From: Methanobacteriota archaeon
Lineage (GTDB): Archaea; Halobacteriota; Methanosarcinia; Methanosarcinales; Methanosarcinaceae
DNA: 40,026 bases
Assembly: GCA_016841265.1 (NCBI GenBank)
Contig: JAENZL010000013.1
Location: 44,692-84,717 of the forward strand
Direction of reading: 5' to 3'
Shown here piece after piece: positions 17,993 to 25,086 of this stretch. A program made the position numbers and the translations under genes. The stretch's first letter is position 1. Every line of letters begins with the position of its first letter. The notes under the pieces were generated by a model, which saw only the letters and a program-made list of their open reading frames with translations, ran no database searches and had not been told where the DNA came from.

Positions 17993-18747
17993 ACATTCTC
18001 TTCTCCCATTTCACATATTTTCCAGTACTGCTGGTTGTTTCTGATCGCATATTGGATAAAACCCCTCTCTGCAAGGTCAATGAGGTTTGCGTTGATAATG
18101 CTCGGGTGAAGGCGCAGGTTGTAGCAAAGTGCGGCTACGGTGGTTTCATCCTTCAAAAGCTCAAAGAGGATCTCACACTCCAGCGGGTTTTTTGCGACTC
18201 CCTCGATGGAGTCCAGGCAGTTGTCCATCAGCTCCGTATAATCAGCCTGCAATTGCTGTTGCATCCGCGCAAGCTCTACCCGCCTCTGTTTCAACTCCCG
18301 GAGCCTCCCGATCAGTTTCAGTAAAACGGTTGAAGGATCGGGCCTGGAAGGAACTTCTTTCTTCCCAGCAGCAACAGGAGCAGCACCCTGGATCTCACCA
18401 TTCGTTTCAGGGGCTTCCCCTGCACTTCCTTTTTTCTCCTGAATGCCTCCCCTCCTCTCCATTTCAAATGAGATGTCCTGAAGCGATACCGTATAAGCAT
18501 ACGGGGATACCGACACTTCCAGCCGCATGTTATTGGCAATGTTGAAGTATTTCCGCCTCTGATCGTCCACGCTACACTCAATCAGTCCAGCCTGCTCAAG
18601 CAAACTCAGGTGATTGATAATAGCCTTCGGCCCAACCCCCAGTCTGCCCGAGATCTCACTGACATAGCAGGGTCGGTTTGCAAGAAGCTGAATAATCTTC
18701 CTGCGGTTTTCATTCCCCAGGATGTCAAGTAATTTTGCTGGTTCCAT
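17989..18747 (-). CDS. ArsR-like winged-helix regulator coupled to Cdc48
   Basis: A 252-residue DNA-binding protein. Residues about 3-62 form an ArsR-type winged helix ([14 protein letters not shown], then a recognition helix around [12 protein letters not shown]). A low-complexity Gly/Ala/Glu linker spans about 98-135, a Gln/Leu/Arg-rich coiled coil about 138-175, and the C-terminal 65 residues resemble a second winged helix ([20 protein letters not shown] onward). No metal-sensing Cys pair is visible. The start ATG has GAAGGG upstream. Its stop overlaps the Cdc48 start. Inferred role: a regulator of its own operon, possibly heat or proteotoxic stress response, given the hsp20 genes downstream. 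Confidence 0.85.
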   Translation of the reverse strand: MEPAKLLDILGNENRRKIIQLLANRPCYVSEISGRLGVGPKAIINHLSLLEQAGLIECSVDDQRRKYFNIANNMRLEVSVSPYAYTVSLQDISFEMERRGGIQEKKGSAGEAPETNGEIQGAAPVAAGKKEVPSRPDPSTVLLKLIGRLRELKQRRVELARMQQQLQADYTELMDNCLDSIEGVAKNPLECEILFELLKDETTVAALCYNLRLHPSIINANLIDLAERGFIQYAIRNNQQYWKICEMGEENV

Positions 18748-19330
18748 TGTTTTTCCCTTCGAGGATCTGTGTTAGGCTAAATGTGAAAAGCGAGTTCCAC
18801 CCTATCAGGAGGTAAATTTGTGACTTATGCATTATACATTGAATTATGAGTTATTTGTGATACCTTAATTTGTGAATGATTTATAGTATATTAGTTCGTA
18901 ATTTTCAGGGAAATTGTTACGACGATCTTAAAAACAAACTTTTACCCGGGATTTTAACAACCAATTATTGATGCTTTCTGCAGCTTTTTTGCTTACTGCT
19001 CCCTGGCTTTCCTGAAATATTGTGTCCTTAACCCCATACGTCGTTTTCCTTTACGGAATTAGCGCAAATATCCCCGAATCAAGGTTTTTTTCGTAGTGAA
19101 TCCCTGTCCGGGATTTTTAAAATGAAATAAAAATATAGAGAAGTATAAGTTACTAACTATTAGTTAGTATTGATAATATATAAAATTATCTTTGTGCAAT
19201 TTGTTTGCAGAGAAATGAAAGAAGTGGGGATTAAATAATCCATAATAAAATATAAAAATCAAAGTTGCGCTGGCACACCCCGCAGCAAGCTGTCGAGGTA
19301 TTCGACTGAAATAAATCGCTTATTTAGAAT
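18748..19330. other. Intergenic region upstream of the regulator-cdc48 operon
   Basis: This 583-nt region contains no credible gene. It is AT-rich. On the minus strand a TATA-like string CTAATATACTATAAA (18880-18894) lies about 135 nt before the regulator ATG and is the best promoter candidate, giving a leader of roughly 105 nt. A second TATA-rich run lies near 19172-19184. Nothing else stands out. Confidence 0.5.
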
Positions 19331-19733
19331 TCAGCTTCCACTGTTGTTTTCACTGTAAGGGTCAGACCAGACTTTGACACCAGGCCCTGAAACAGCAATG
19401 TTGCCTTCCAGAGTGTTATTGCTAGAATTTGCCAGTGTAATCCCGTACGTTTGAATCCACAGTGTTATCCAGAAGTTTATTGTTATCGGAATCGTCAAGA
19501 CAGATGCTGAAATAATTCATTGAGATTATGTTTTTACTCAGCTCGTTATCCGAAGAATTGCTGAGGGATACGGCCATCCAGCTGCGGGACACATCATTGT
19601 TGATCAGCTTGTTTTTGCAGGAATCCTCAAGCCGAATTCCGTTTCTGTCAACCTTAATCCCTGGATTGGAGATGTTGTTACCAAGCAGCCGGTTGTCATC
19701 GGAATTTCTTAGAAAGATTCCATACTTACCGTA
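19331..19733 (-). pseudogene. Remnant of a NosD-like beta-helix surface protein gene
   Basis: On the minus strand the translation shows repeated parallel beta-helix coils: GIFLRNSDDNRLLGNNI, GIRLEDSCKNKLINNDV, VSLSNSSDNELSKNII, ICLDDSDNNKLLDNTV, then GITLANSSNNTLEGN. The first four coils are in one frame. That frame ends at a TAG after GKF, and the last coil continues in another frame to a natural stop at 19331. The frame break is at about 19440-19455. There is no start codon, signal peptide or membrane anchor. Methanosarcina genomes carry many such surface proteins (NosD/PbH1 repeats), and this is a broken 3' fragment of one. Confidence 0.85.
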
Positions 19734-19956
19734 GAAGATAGAAAATAAGCAAGCGAATGAGCAGTGAAGGAACAGTAAATAAGCGAATAAACAGAAAAAG
19801 AATCAAAGACTAACAACAGAAAAGGAGACCAAAGATCAACGGAAAAAGCCAGAAAAATCAGAAATAAAGAAAAAAAGGGCGGAAATCTAAAAGGAAAAAG
19901 TTTCCAGCAACTTTTCCTTAAATTTCATAAAAGTCCTTAAATTCCATAAAAAAGAA

Positions 19957-20421
19957 TTATTTTTGCTTTTTCTTGCCTTTGCCTTTCTCTCTAGCTTTTT
20001 CTGCCTCTCTCTGGGAACTGAAGACCGAGGGCAGGTGCAGGGCATAAGAACCTTCCTCTTTGATAGCCATCACGAGTTCCTTACGCCCGAAGAGAGAGTC
20101 AAGGTTCAGTTCGTAGGAACCGGGCCCCAGGATCCTGACGGACTCCACCCTTTCTTTATTCTCTTTCTCTGCTTCCTTTTCTTTTTCTTTGCTTTCTTCT
20201 TCGGAAGCCAGGGCTTCGTCAATATTCCTGACAACCTCATCAAAGGAGGATTCCAGATCCAGCTTCTGCTCTTCTTCAGCGGGCTTGTCCTGGTTTTGCC
20301 GGGTTTCCTCACCCTTTCTTACGTAGAGGAACTTGTTCCAGCCGCAAGTAGGACAGCCGCTGAGGATGGCGCCATCGCCGTTTTCGAAAACAGTTCCGCA
20401 TCTGGTACATCTGTGGGGCAT
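19957..20421 (-). CDS. Archaeal Zn-ribbon protein (OapC/ArvC-like, COG3364 type)
   Basis: A 154-residue cytoplasmic protein. Residues 1-28 form a zinc ribbon with two Cys pairs, CTRC and CPTC. A long charged linker of Lys and Glu follows (about 42-92). A conserved C-terminal block runs from VRILGPGSYELNLDSLF to YALHLPSVF, before a basic Lys-rich tail. This arrangement matches an archaeal family named after replication-origin-associated genes, though its function is not established; the family call is from memory of the pattern. A GGTGA site lies just before the ATG at 20419-20421. The gene stands alone on the minus strand, 250 nt from the phosphoribosyltransferase gene. Confidence 0.75.
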   Translation of the reverse strand: MPHRCTRCGTVFENGDGAILSGCPTCGWNKFLYVRKGEETRQNQDKPAEEEQKLDLESSFDEVVRNIDEALASEEESKEKEKEAEKENKERVESVRILGPGSYELNLDSLFGRKELVMAIKEEGSYALHLPSVFSSQREAEKAREKGKGKKKQK

Positions 20422-20452
20422 GGGTTCACCGATTATAGATAGTGTAAAAGTA

Positions 20453-20543
20453 AATTAATTCAAACATAATTAATTCACATAATTAATTCAAACATAATTA
20501 ATTCACATAATTAATTTGAACGTAAATTAATTTGAACGTAAAT
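20453..20543. repeat. 28-nt AT-rich tandem repeat
   Basis: Two exact copies of a 28-nt unit (AATTAATTCAAACATAATTA followed by ATTCACAT) lie at 20453-20480 and 20481-20508. A shorter, diverged AATTAATTTGAACGTA motif then appears twice to 20543. It lies directly upstream of the Zn-ribbon gene and may hold or surround its promoter. Confidence 0.85.
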
Positions 20544-20671
20544 AATATGTACGGTGGTATTTACCGTTTGCTTTGTTTGCTTCTATTTCGTTTACTTCTT
20601 CCGACTTTCCAATGGAAAGCAGGGTTTTTAGCCAGATCAGTTTGGATAAATTTATAATTACGGTCTCATTT

Positions 20672-21346
20672 TCATAGAAGTTTCCAGTACTTTTTCCCGT
20701 CAAGAAGCTCGGAACTGATATTTCCTGTCCTTTCCATTTCAGAAAGGACTTCAGGAAGCCGTCCTGGCTGGGTTATTTCAAAAACTATCGGATCGAGAGC
20801 ATGGTTTACGTAGAGGCTGTGCCTGAGAGCGACAAGGTCCCAGTTTTTCCCGGGGGATTTTCTCATAATTTTTGTGATGAGGTTGAGCATAGCCTCCATA
20901 AAATTCCAGGGATAAACGATCCAGGCCCAGTCCTCAAGCCTTTCTCCCACATAATCTGGATCAAACTTCGAACTCTTGACGTACTGAAGGGAAGCAGTCC
21001 GGATCTCCAGAGGTTTTCGCCCTGCCACGTAGGACCTGGCTCTCAGCATGCTCTCCCCACTGTCCACGATATCGTCCACAATGAGTACTTTTTTCCCCCT
21101 TATGACGTTGTCCGAGAGCGGGTATCTGATGTGGGGTTCGCCCGTGTCAATGGCAATCTCTCCCACATAATGTTCGATTTTCAGGCTGGTCAGGTCATCC
21201 AGACCCAGGAAATCACAGAGCACACGCCCTGCAAACCAGCCTCCTCTGGCAAGTGCAATGATCACGTCCGGCTCGTAGCCCGAACGTTTGATTTCGTTTG
21301 ACACGTTTCGGCACAGGTTATAGATATAATCCCAGTTTGTAAGCAC
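20672..21346 (-). CDS. Purine-type phosphoribosyltransferase
   Basis: Attaches a ribose 5-phosphate from PRPP to a nucleobase, probably hypoxanthine, xanthine or guanine, for purine salvage in the cytoplasm. The 224 residues include the PRPP-binding motif VLIVDDIVDSGESM (about 87-100), preceded by the flexible loop region and a conserved IIALARGGWFAGRVL segment. Residues about 190-224 (LPEVLSEMERTGNISSELL onward) resemble a small helical, winged-helix-like extension absent from short PRTases. The start is GTG 21344-21346, with no evident Shine-Dalgarno and no better in-frame start. Substrate specificity cannot be decided by eye. Confidence 0.85.
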   Translation of the reverse strand: MLTNWDYIYNLCRNVSNEIKRSGYEPDVIIALARGGWFAGRVLCDFLGLDDLTSLKIEHYVGEIAIDTGEPHIRYPLSDNVIRGKKVLIVDDIVDSGESMLRARSYVAGRKPLEIRTASLQYVKSSKFDPDYVGERLEDWAWIVYPWNFMEAMLNLITKIMRKSPGKNWDLVALRHSLYVNHALDPIVFEITQPGRLPEVLSEMERTGNISSELLDGKKYWKLL

Positions 21347-21736
21347 ACATTTAAATGATTCCGTACAAAGCCCTCCCTGAGCCAGAGCCCGGCATAGGGC
21401 CGATCAGAACTTCCGTTTCCCTCAGAGCCGGGATGTTTTAAGCTTCCTCCTGCAAACAGATATAAATCAGAGCCATATCACTTTAAGGTTTCTTGTTGGG
21501 TCTGATCCTGAAGAAATATTAAGGGAAATGGATATAAATATTTTAATAGTTTACACTGCCTTTTCGCAAGTTTAATTAAGCGTGATTTCAAGAAACCTTT
21601 AAGACAACTTCCTCCAAAAAATGATATGAGAATTTTTGAAGGATTTGTTCCCGAAAAAGGAAAAACGGATATACGGAATCTCCATCAGAAACCAATAAAC
21701 ATCCCTCAGAATGACAAAAAGGGAAAAGTGAGAACA
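21347..21736. other. Divergent intergenic region
   Basis: This 390-nt region separates the minus-strand phosphoribosyltransferase gene from the plus-strand Msr-type regulator. It includes the TATA candidate at 21531-21540, and an in-frame 37-codon extension of the regulator (from 21626) that I consider untranslated. No other element is evident. Confidence 0.6.
21531..21540 (+). promoter_or_regulatory. TATA box candidate for the Msr-type regulator
   Basis: GATATAAATA, followed by ATTTTAATAG, is a good archaeal TATA element. A start site about 25 nt later would leave a leader of roughly 170 nt before the preferred ATG at 21737. Methanosarcina leaders are often this long. Confidence 0.5.
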
Positions 21737-22531
21737 ATGGAAAAAACCCTGACTGACCTGCTCTTCATGTCCAAAAAAAGGAAAGACCTCCTGCTCCTTC
21801 TAAAAAAGGGAAGTAAAAATATAGATGAAATCGTGGACGAGCTTCACGTCAACCCTACAGGGATGCTTCCCCAGATCAAGAAACTTAAAGAAGAGTACCT
21901 GATAATCCAGAATGATAGAGACTACGTGCTTTCTTCCCTCGGAGAGATACTCGTAGAAAAAATGGAACCTCTGCTGGACATCCTGGAAGTGATTGAGGAA
22001 AACGAAGATTTCTGGCAGGAACGCGACCTTAGTGGAGTGCAAACTACTTTTCTCGAAAGGCTTAACGAATTGAAACCCAGTTTCCTGATCAGACCCAACC
22101 CGGACAATATCTTCGAACCCCCAGAAGAATTTATGGAGAACATAAAAAAATCAAAGCATATACTCTCCCTGAGCTCGGTTTTTCACCCATTATACCTCAA
22201 AACATTTCTCGGAAAAAAGGATGAGAAAACCGAAATTACTCTAATCGTAACTGAAGGCGTTTTTACAAGATTTGAAAATGACTTCAAAGAAGAACTTGAA
22301 AATTTTCTAACTCAGGAGAAAAAAAAGTTGTTCGTGCTTTCAGATGAAATAAAAGTAGCAATGTTCACGAAAACGGAATGTTTTATGATGGTCAACTTCC
22401 TGACCTATAAGGGCACCTTTGACCAGGAAAATATCCTGAGTTTCGAACCCTCCGCCCTTAAGTGGGCTGAAGACCTGATCTCGCATTATAGAGAACAGGC
22501 AAGGGAAATAAGTGGAAGCGAGTTAAACTGA
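21737..22531 (+). CDS. Msr-family transcription regulator (winged helix + FilR1/DUF1724)
   Basis: A 264-residue DNA-binding regulator. Residues about 12-70 form a winged helix (KKRKDLLLLLKKGSKNIDEI, then a recognition helix at HVNPTGMLPQIKKL), and about 125-250 form the FilR1 domain. Methanosarcina Msr proteins of this design switch methanol and methylsulfide methyltransferase genes on and off. Family members begin MEKTLTDLLF, so I choose ATG 21737. An upstream in-frame ATG at 21626 would add 37 residues of unrelated, polar sequence. No methyltransferase gene is adjacent (the nearest in this window is 17 kb away), so the target is unknown. The stop codon lies inside the first of three 11-nt repeats (GAGTTAAACTG, about 22520-22552). 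Confidence 0.87.
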   Translation: MEKTLTDLLFMSKKRKDLLLLLKKGSKNIDEIVDELHVNPTGMLPQIKKLKEEYLIIQNDRDYVLSSLGEILVEKMEPLLDILEVIEENEDFWQERDLSGVQTTFLERLNELKPSFLIRPNPDNIFEPPEEFMENIKKSKHILSLSSVFHPLYLKTFLGKKDEKTEITLIVTEGVFTRFENDFKEELENFLTQEKKKLFVLSDEIKVAMFTKTECFMMVNFLTYKGTFDQENILSFEPSALKWAEDLISHYREQAREISGSELN

Positions 22532-22654
22532 GTTAAACTGAGTTAAACTGAGCCGGGAAAACTTCGAACCTGACAGCAGTTTAAGGAAAGGATAAATCCA
22601 ACCAAGACATCTTTTCATTCATACGGCACCAGAAGAATCCTGAGGCGAGTGAGA

Positions 22655-23515
22655 ATGAAAAGAATGGAAAATAAAAAAAATCCAAATTTTGTAAAAGCTG
22701 CTGCAGCTTTGCTCCTTGTTGCCGCAGTCATAGTTTCCGGCTGCGTGGACGGCGGGGAAGAGAATAATACGGACCTGGAACCGATAAGCCCCACAACCGG
22801 GGGTGATAATACCGTGGACGAAGGCGACAATGTGGAAGAATTCATCTACGGAACCGCAAATGTAGAGAACATAGAGATCATGACCCTGGAGTCGTTCCCG
22901 GTGCAGGTAAGGGTATCGGCTTCAGGCAACCTGCCCGACGGCTGCACGGAAATAGATGAAATTCAAACCGAGCGGACAGGAAACACCTTCAAAATCAACA
23001 TCAGCACGAAAAGACCCGCAGACGCGATCTGCACCCAGGCACTTGTGCCCTTTACGGAAACCATCCCCCTCGAAGTACGGGGCCTGGAAGCCGGGATATA
23101 TAACGTGGATGTAAACGGAGTTACCGGGACATTTGAGCTTGCAATTGATAACGTAATAGAGGAACCCTTCCCGGAAGAAGGAGGAAAAACCTCATTCACC
23201 GAAGCCGACAATGGGACAACCGCAGTCTTTGAAAACGGAACATTCTTCTACCTGAAACTTTCCGAAAACCCGACCACAGGATATTCCTGGGAACTTGAAC
23301 TGAGTGAAGGACTCAGCCTGCTTAATGATGAATTCATATCTCCGGAACCTCCCGAAGGAGCCGACGAGCCACTTGTAGGGGCAGGTGGAGCCCATATCTG
23401 GAAAATCGAAGCTGTGACCGAAGGAAACCAGCACCTGAAGGGGATTTACAAAAGGCCCTGGGAAAACGAAACAGGCGAGGAAGAAATCTTCGTGCTTGAC
23501 ATTGAAGTGGTCTGA
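22655..23515 (+). CDS. Secreted lipoprotein with chagasin-like (I42) protease inhibitor domain
   Basis: A surface lipoprotein of 286 residues. The signal peptide has a basic start (MKRMENKK), a hydrophobic core (about 13-27) and a VSGC lipobox with Cys30. A Glu/Asn/Thr-rich linker follows, then a beta-rich domain (about 60-160) with two Cys residues. Residues about 180-286 match chagasin-family cysteine protease inhibitors: all three inhibitory loops are present as NPTTGY (205-210), GAGG (242-245) and RPW (267-269). The ATG at 22655 has GAGG nine bases before it; a GTG at 22649 is too close. Inferred role: blocking papain-like proteases outside the cell or self-control of a secreted protease. 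Confidence 0.88.
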   Translation: MKRMENKKNPNFVKAAAALLLVAAVIVSGCVDGGEENNTDLEPISPTTGGDNTVDEGDNVEEFIYGTANVENIEIMTLESFPVQVRVSASGNLPDGCTEIDEIQTERTGNTFKINISTKRPADAICTQALVPFTETIPLEVRGLEAGIYNVDVNGVTGTFELAIDNVIEEPFPEEGGKTSFTEADNGTTAVFENGTFFYLKLSENPTTGYSWELELSEGLSLLNDEFISPEPPEGADEPLVGAGGAHIWKIEAVTEGNQHLKGIYKRPWENETGEEEIFVLDIEVV

Positions 23516-23572
23516 GTTCCCCGTGAATCTACCCATTTGTTTTCTTTCGGATTAGACCGGATAAGAGTTTAC

Positions 23573-23706
23573 CGAAGAGAAACTAACGAAGAGAAACCAA
23601 CGAAGAGAAACCAACGAAGGGAAACCAACGAAGGGAAACCAACGAAGGGAAACCAACGAAGAGAAACCAACGAAGAGAAACCAATGAAGAGAAACCAATG
23701 AAGAGA
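23573..23706. repeat. 14-nt tandem array
   Basis: Nine complete units of CGAAGAGAAACCAA, including CGAAGGGAAACCAA and TGAAGAGAAACCAA variants, occupy 23573-23698, followed by a partial unit. It starts 58 nt after the stop of the chagasin-like lipoprotein gene. Variants are clustered (three GGG copies together, two TG copies at the right end), as expected from expansion by slippage. Confidence 0.95.
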
Positions 23707-23771
23707 GCATACGCTACCGTAACTCCAGGTTTTCAGCCGACGGAACCAAAATCCAAATCCTCAGAAAATCC

Positions 23772-23963
23772 TCAGGGAACCCCAAGAGCCTCTTTCAGAT
23801 CTTTCAGGCAACTGTCACATATGTAGGAAGTGCCTATCTGATTACATCCGAGAATATCTGAACTCCCTTCCTCCTCTTTTTTTCCCGAACTTCCCGGATA
23901 ACCCTCGCAGTAAACCCCACACTTTACTTCACAATAAGCCCCACAGAACAGACATTTAGTCAT
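23772..23963 (-). CDS. Small Cys-rich, probably zinc-binding protein (hypothetical)
   Basis: 63 residues starting at ATG 23961-23963. It has eight Cys residues: CLFC (4 and 7), Cys11, Cys15, Cys19, Cys40 and CDSC (49 and 52). The two CxxC pairs at the ends suggest a zinc finger or an iron-sulfur site, with a Gly/Ser/Lys/Glu-rich loop between. An upstream in-frame ATG at 24035 would add 24 hydrophobic residues that could act as a membrane segment. I prefer the shorter form because Cys-rich folding begins right after it. No Shine-Dalgarno is visible. I do not recognise the family. The Cys spacing is too regular to be chance, but expression is unproven. Confidence 0.55.
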   Translation of the reverse strand: MTKCLFCGAYCEVKCGVYCEGYPGSSGKKEEEGSSDILGCNQIGTSYICDSCLKDLKEALGVP

Positions 23964-24185
23964 AATAGAATCTAGGTTTTTAGATATCAAATAGATGCCC
24001 CTGGAAATCCCAGGAGGGGAAAAAATAAAAAACAAACAAAAAAAAGCTCAGAAATCGGACCTTTCCCGGGAAAAAATATACACTCTTAAGGAAAAATTCA
24101 CGATTGAGTTCCAAAAAAACTGTAAAAAAGGAGCAGTGACCGCAAACTATTTACATGATCCCCAGTATGTTGTGGTTGCTGATTC

Positions 24186-24196
24186 AAAGTATATCC
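24186..24196 (+). promoter_or_regulatory. TATA box of initiator tRNA copy 1
   Basis: AAAGTATATCC, 15-25 nt before the tRNA 5' end, is a plausible archaeal TATA element. The same sequence stands before copy 2 at 24626-24636. Confidence 0.55.
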
Positions 24197-24210
24197 CATT
24201 ATAACCCAGA

Positions 24211-24285
24211 AGCGGGGTGGGGTAGCCAGGAGATCCCGACGGGCTCATAACCCGTAGACCGATGGTTCGAATCCATCCCCCGCTA
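24211..24285 (+). tRNA. Initiator tRNA-Met (CAT), copy 1
   Basis: Folds as a standard cloverleaf of 75 nt with no encoded CCA. The acceptor stem is AGCGGGG/CCCCGCT, the anticodon stem ACGGG/CCCGT with loop CTCATAA, the T-arm GATGG-TTCGAAT-CCATC, and the discriminator A. The A1:U72 pair together with three G:C pairs next to the anticodon loop are the marks of an archaeal initiator rather than elongator tRNA-Met. An oligo-T tract (24297-24303) follows. Confidence 0.95.
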
Positions 24286-24650
24286 TCTACAAAAAATCTT
24301 TTTTATGATGCTTTTTATCCACAGTTGCAACACTATACGTTTTAACTCCAGACACGTTCTTCTAATTCATCTCCCTTCATTTTCTTTGAACACACTTTAT
24401 TCTGATTGATCACGCTTTATTTACTGATTGATCACTGATCCTCGTTTACTGTATGATTCACAAACGGATATCCGGAAGCTTATTAAGGGAAGATTGACCT
24501 TTTGATATAAGGTCGAATAAATTATGAAGAACATAATTTTAAAGCATACCTACCATAACACACTTTAAAAGGACAGGGACCGTAAACTATTTACATGATC
24601 CCCAGTATGTTGTGGTTGCTGATTCAAAGTATATCCCATTATAACCCAGA
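24286..24650. other. Spacer between the two initiator tRNA genes
   Basis: 365 nt of AT-rich sequence without a gene. It has the oligo-T stop region of copy 1, a 125-nt segment unique to this copy (24337-24461) with three TGATTGATCA-like direct repeats (about 24404-24437), the partly conserved flank (24462-24497), and then the upstream part of duplicated block 2 (from 24578). Confidence 0.7.
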
Positions 24651-24776
24651 AGCGGGGTGGGGTAGCCAGGAGATCCCGACGGGCTCATAACCCGTAGACC
24701 GATGGTTCGAATCCATCCCCCGCTATCTACAAAAAATCTTTTTTATGATGCTTTTTATCCACAGTTGCAACACTAT
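24578..24776. repeat. Duplicated tRNA block, copy 2
   Basis: Second copy of the 199-nt block at 24138-24336, differing at one base. The near-identity inside the block contrasts with clear divergence of the flanks. Confidence 0.95.
24651..24725 (+). tRNA. Initiator tRNA-Met (CAT), copy 2
   Basis: Identical in all 75 positions to the copy at 24211-24285, with the same A1:U72 pair, GGG/CCC anticodon stem and CAT anticodon. It has its own copy of the promoter and of the oligo-T tract (24737-24743). The srp54 gene follows about 360 nt downstream. Confidence 0.95.
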
Positions 24777-25086
24777 TCCGTAAACGGATATTCAAAAGCT
24801 TATTAAGGGAAGATTGCTTTTCTTACACAAGACCAAAAGAATTGTGAAGACATCTTTAAAGCGCACATTTAACGCTTACCCAAAACACACTGTTCTAACA
24901 ATTCTCCAAATATGTTATACTCAATGTGTTACTCTAAATAATATTCAATATGAATTTAAAACTCAATATGTTAATTTAAATCACCACTACTTAAACAAAC
25001 TACTACTCTAACACGCTACTTAAACAAACTAACCCTAAACATATTTTTACATCCATCCTCAAAAAACCAGGCAGGACGATTTTCAT
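24726..25086. other. AT-rich leader region upstream of srp54
   Basis: 361 nt without a credible gene. The first part is the end of the tRNA duplication, after which the sequence is AT-rich with several AATATG/TTAAAT motifs (about 24908-24970). The srp54 promoter must lie here. Several weak TATA-like strings exist and I do not choose one. Confidence 0.5.

Larger units (their letters stand above)
24138..24336. repeat. Duplicated tRNA block, copy 1
   Basis: This 199-nt stretch recurs at 24578-24776 with a single difference (C at 24143, T at 24583). It includes the initiator tRNA, its promoter and its 3' oligo-T tract. Weaker similarity continues outside the block (24462-24497 against 24782-24817), so the original duplicated segment was larger, about 440 nt. 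Copy 2 lacks the 125 nt at 24337-24461. Confidence 0.95.

Noticed and set aside
19331-19733. TAG read-through with pyrrolysine in the beta-helix remnant
   Set aside because: In the frame containing TAG, a TAA follows after one codon, while the homology continues in another frame. A frameshift explains it better.
23995-24204. 69-residue plus-strand frame before the first initiator tRNA
   Set aside because: It runs through the tRNA promoter and partly through the duplicated block, lacks a ribosome site, and its Lys-rich composition reflects AT-rich DNA.
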